DNA of 13,812 nt, taken from contig JAQUOK010000022.1 of assembly GCA_028717165.1 (NCBI GenBank), positions 1 through 13,812 on the forward strand, written 5' to 3'. This document shows, one piece after another, positions 13,594 to 13,812 of this stretch (the stretch's first letter is position 1; each line of letters begins with the position of its first letter). The position numbers and the translations under genes were made by a program. The notes beneath the pieces are model-generated. The model was not told where the DNA came from. It made no database searches and saw nothing but the letters and a program-made list of their open reading frames with translations. The DNA is from Victivallaceae bacterium (lineage in GTDB: Bacteria; Verrucomicrobiota; Lentisphaeria; Victivallales; Victivallaceae).

Positions 13594-13660
13594 TGGGACT
13601 TTTGAGACACTTGGGACTTTGAGGTTAAATTCAAAAGTCTCAACCGTCCCAGGAGTCCCA
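13594..13660. repeat. 3' hairpin built of 9-bp-periodic GGGAC/GTCCC motifs
   Basis: The left arm has GGGAC, GAGAC and GGGAC at 13595, 13604 and 13613. The right arm has GTCTC, GTCCC and GTCCC at 13637, 13646 and 13655. Both arms have an exact 9-bp period and are mutually complementary (about 14 of the outer 19 positions, plus G-T pairs) around an AT-rich loop near 13622-13630. It matches the plan of the 5' hairpin. Confidence 0.7.
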
Positions 13661-13715
13661 ATCGCTGTTAAGCAGGATTTTTGATGGTCGCATCTTTTTT
13701 CGTGTATTTCATGGA

Positions 13716-13740
13716 GCCAATTTCAAAATTATTGGCTTTT
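13716..13740 (+). terminator. Possible terminator hairpin near the right edge
   Basis: GCCAAT (13716-13721) and ATTGGC (13731-13736) form a 6-bp stem followed by TTTT on the plus strand. Weak stem; it overlaps the stop of the possible minus-strand gene at the edge. Confidence 0.25.
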
Positions 13741-13812
13741 GCTTGTTAATAACTCGTTTCTCTGCGCATCAACTAATTTTTGATACGCCCGTCTGACCTT
13801 TTTCCTGAAAAA
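13729..13812 (-). CDS. Possible 3' end of an edge-truncated gene
   Basis: On the minus strand, an open frame enters from the right edge and runs 27 codons to TAA (13729-13731). The peptide is basic and helix-prone (FFRKKVRRAYQKLVDAQ, then NELLTSKSQ). The composition suits the C-terminal tail of a real protein, but 27 codons cannot prove coding. No family is recognised. It would converge on the four-helix-bundle unit. Confidence 0.35.
   Translation of the reverse strand, partial: FFRKKVRRAYQKLVDAQRNELLTSKSQ

Overview
The window looks like a chromosomal stretch from a Gram-negative bacterium of the PVC group, most likely Lentisphaerota or a close Verrucomicrobiota relative. This is inferred from memory of protein families and not from a search. 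The pointers are an AsmA-type envelope protein of about 1,200 residues, a four-helix-bundle 'suffix domain' protein, a 151-residue protein of a type I associate with Verrucomicrobiota/Lentisphaerota, and a sugar-catabolism block with a DUF4380-like protein, a DapA-like aldolase, an NAD-binding epimerase/dehydratase and a short NagA.

Layout. (1) Positions 1-3591 hold carbohydrate and amino-sugar catabolism: the 3' end of a DUF4380-like gene (+), a convergent two-gene operon (-) encoding an epimerase/dehydratase followed by a DapA-family lyase, and a divergent nagA (+) behind a perfect 17-bp palindrome. (2) Positions 3588-7663 hold an asmA-like gene and rlmH (-), 2 bp apart and probably translationally coupled; rlmH and nagA overlap at their stop codons. 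(3) Positions 7664-8250 carry no credible gene and are packed with repeats: a 293-bp MITE-like element with terminal inverted repeats and a 6-bp target duplication, a REP-like inverted hairpin pair inside it, and a second REPIN-like pair with GTAG feet beside it. (4) Positions 8251-11146 form a probable three-gene operon (-): a conserved 151-residue protein and two tandem paralogous membrane-anchored proteins that combine a DUF4019-like region with a secretin-STN-like C-terminus. (5) Positions 11343-13022 hold ilvD (+), the dihydroxy-acid dehydratase of branched-chain amino acid synthesis. (6) Positions 13033-13660 hold a compact unit: a four-helix-bundle protein gene, apparently internally deleted, bracketed by two hairpins built from GGGAC/GTCCC motifs repeating every 9 bp. 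(7) The right edge may contain the 3' end of another minus-strand gene.

The core genes (ilvD, rlmH, nagA, asmA-like) are ordinary. The most unusual material is the non-coding repeat architecture: the GGGAC-bracketed four-helix-bundle unit, the MITE in front of the asmA-rlmH operon, the two REP-like pairs, and an 11-bp motif placed exactly 23 nt before both divergent start codons at the ilvD intergenic region. All function calls come from reading the sequence and recalling families; no database search was run.
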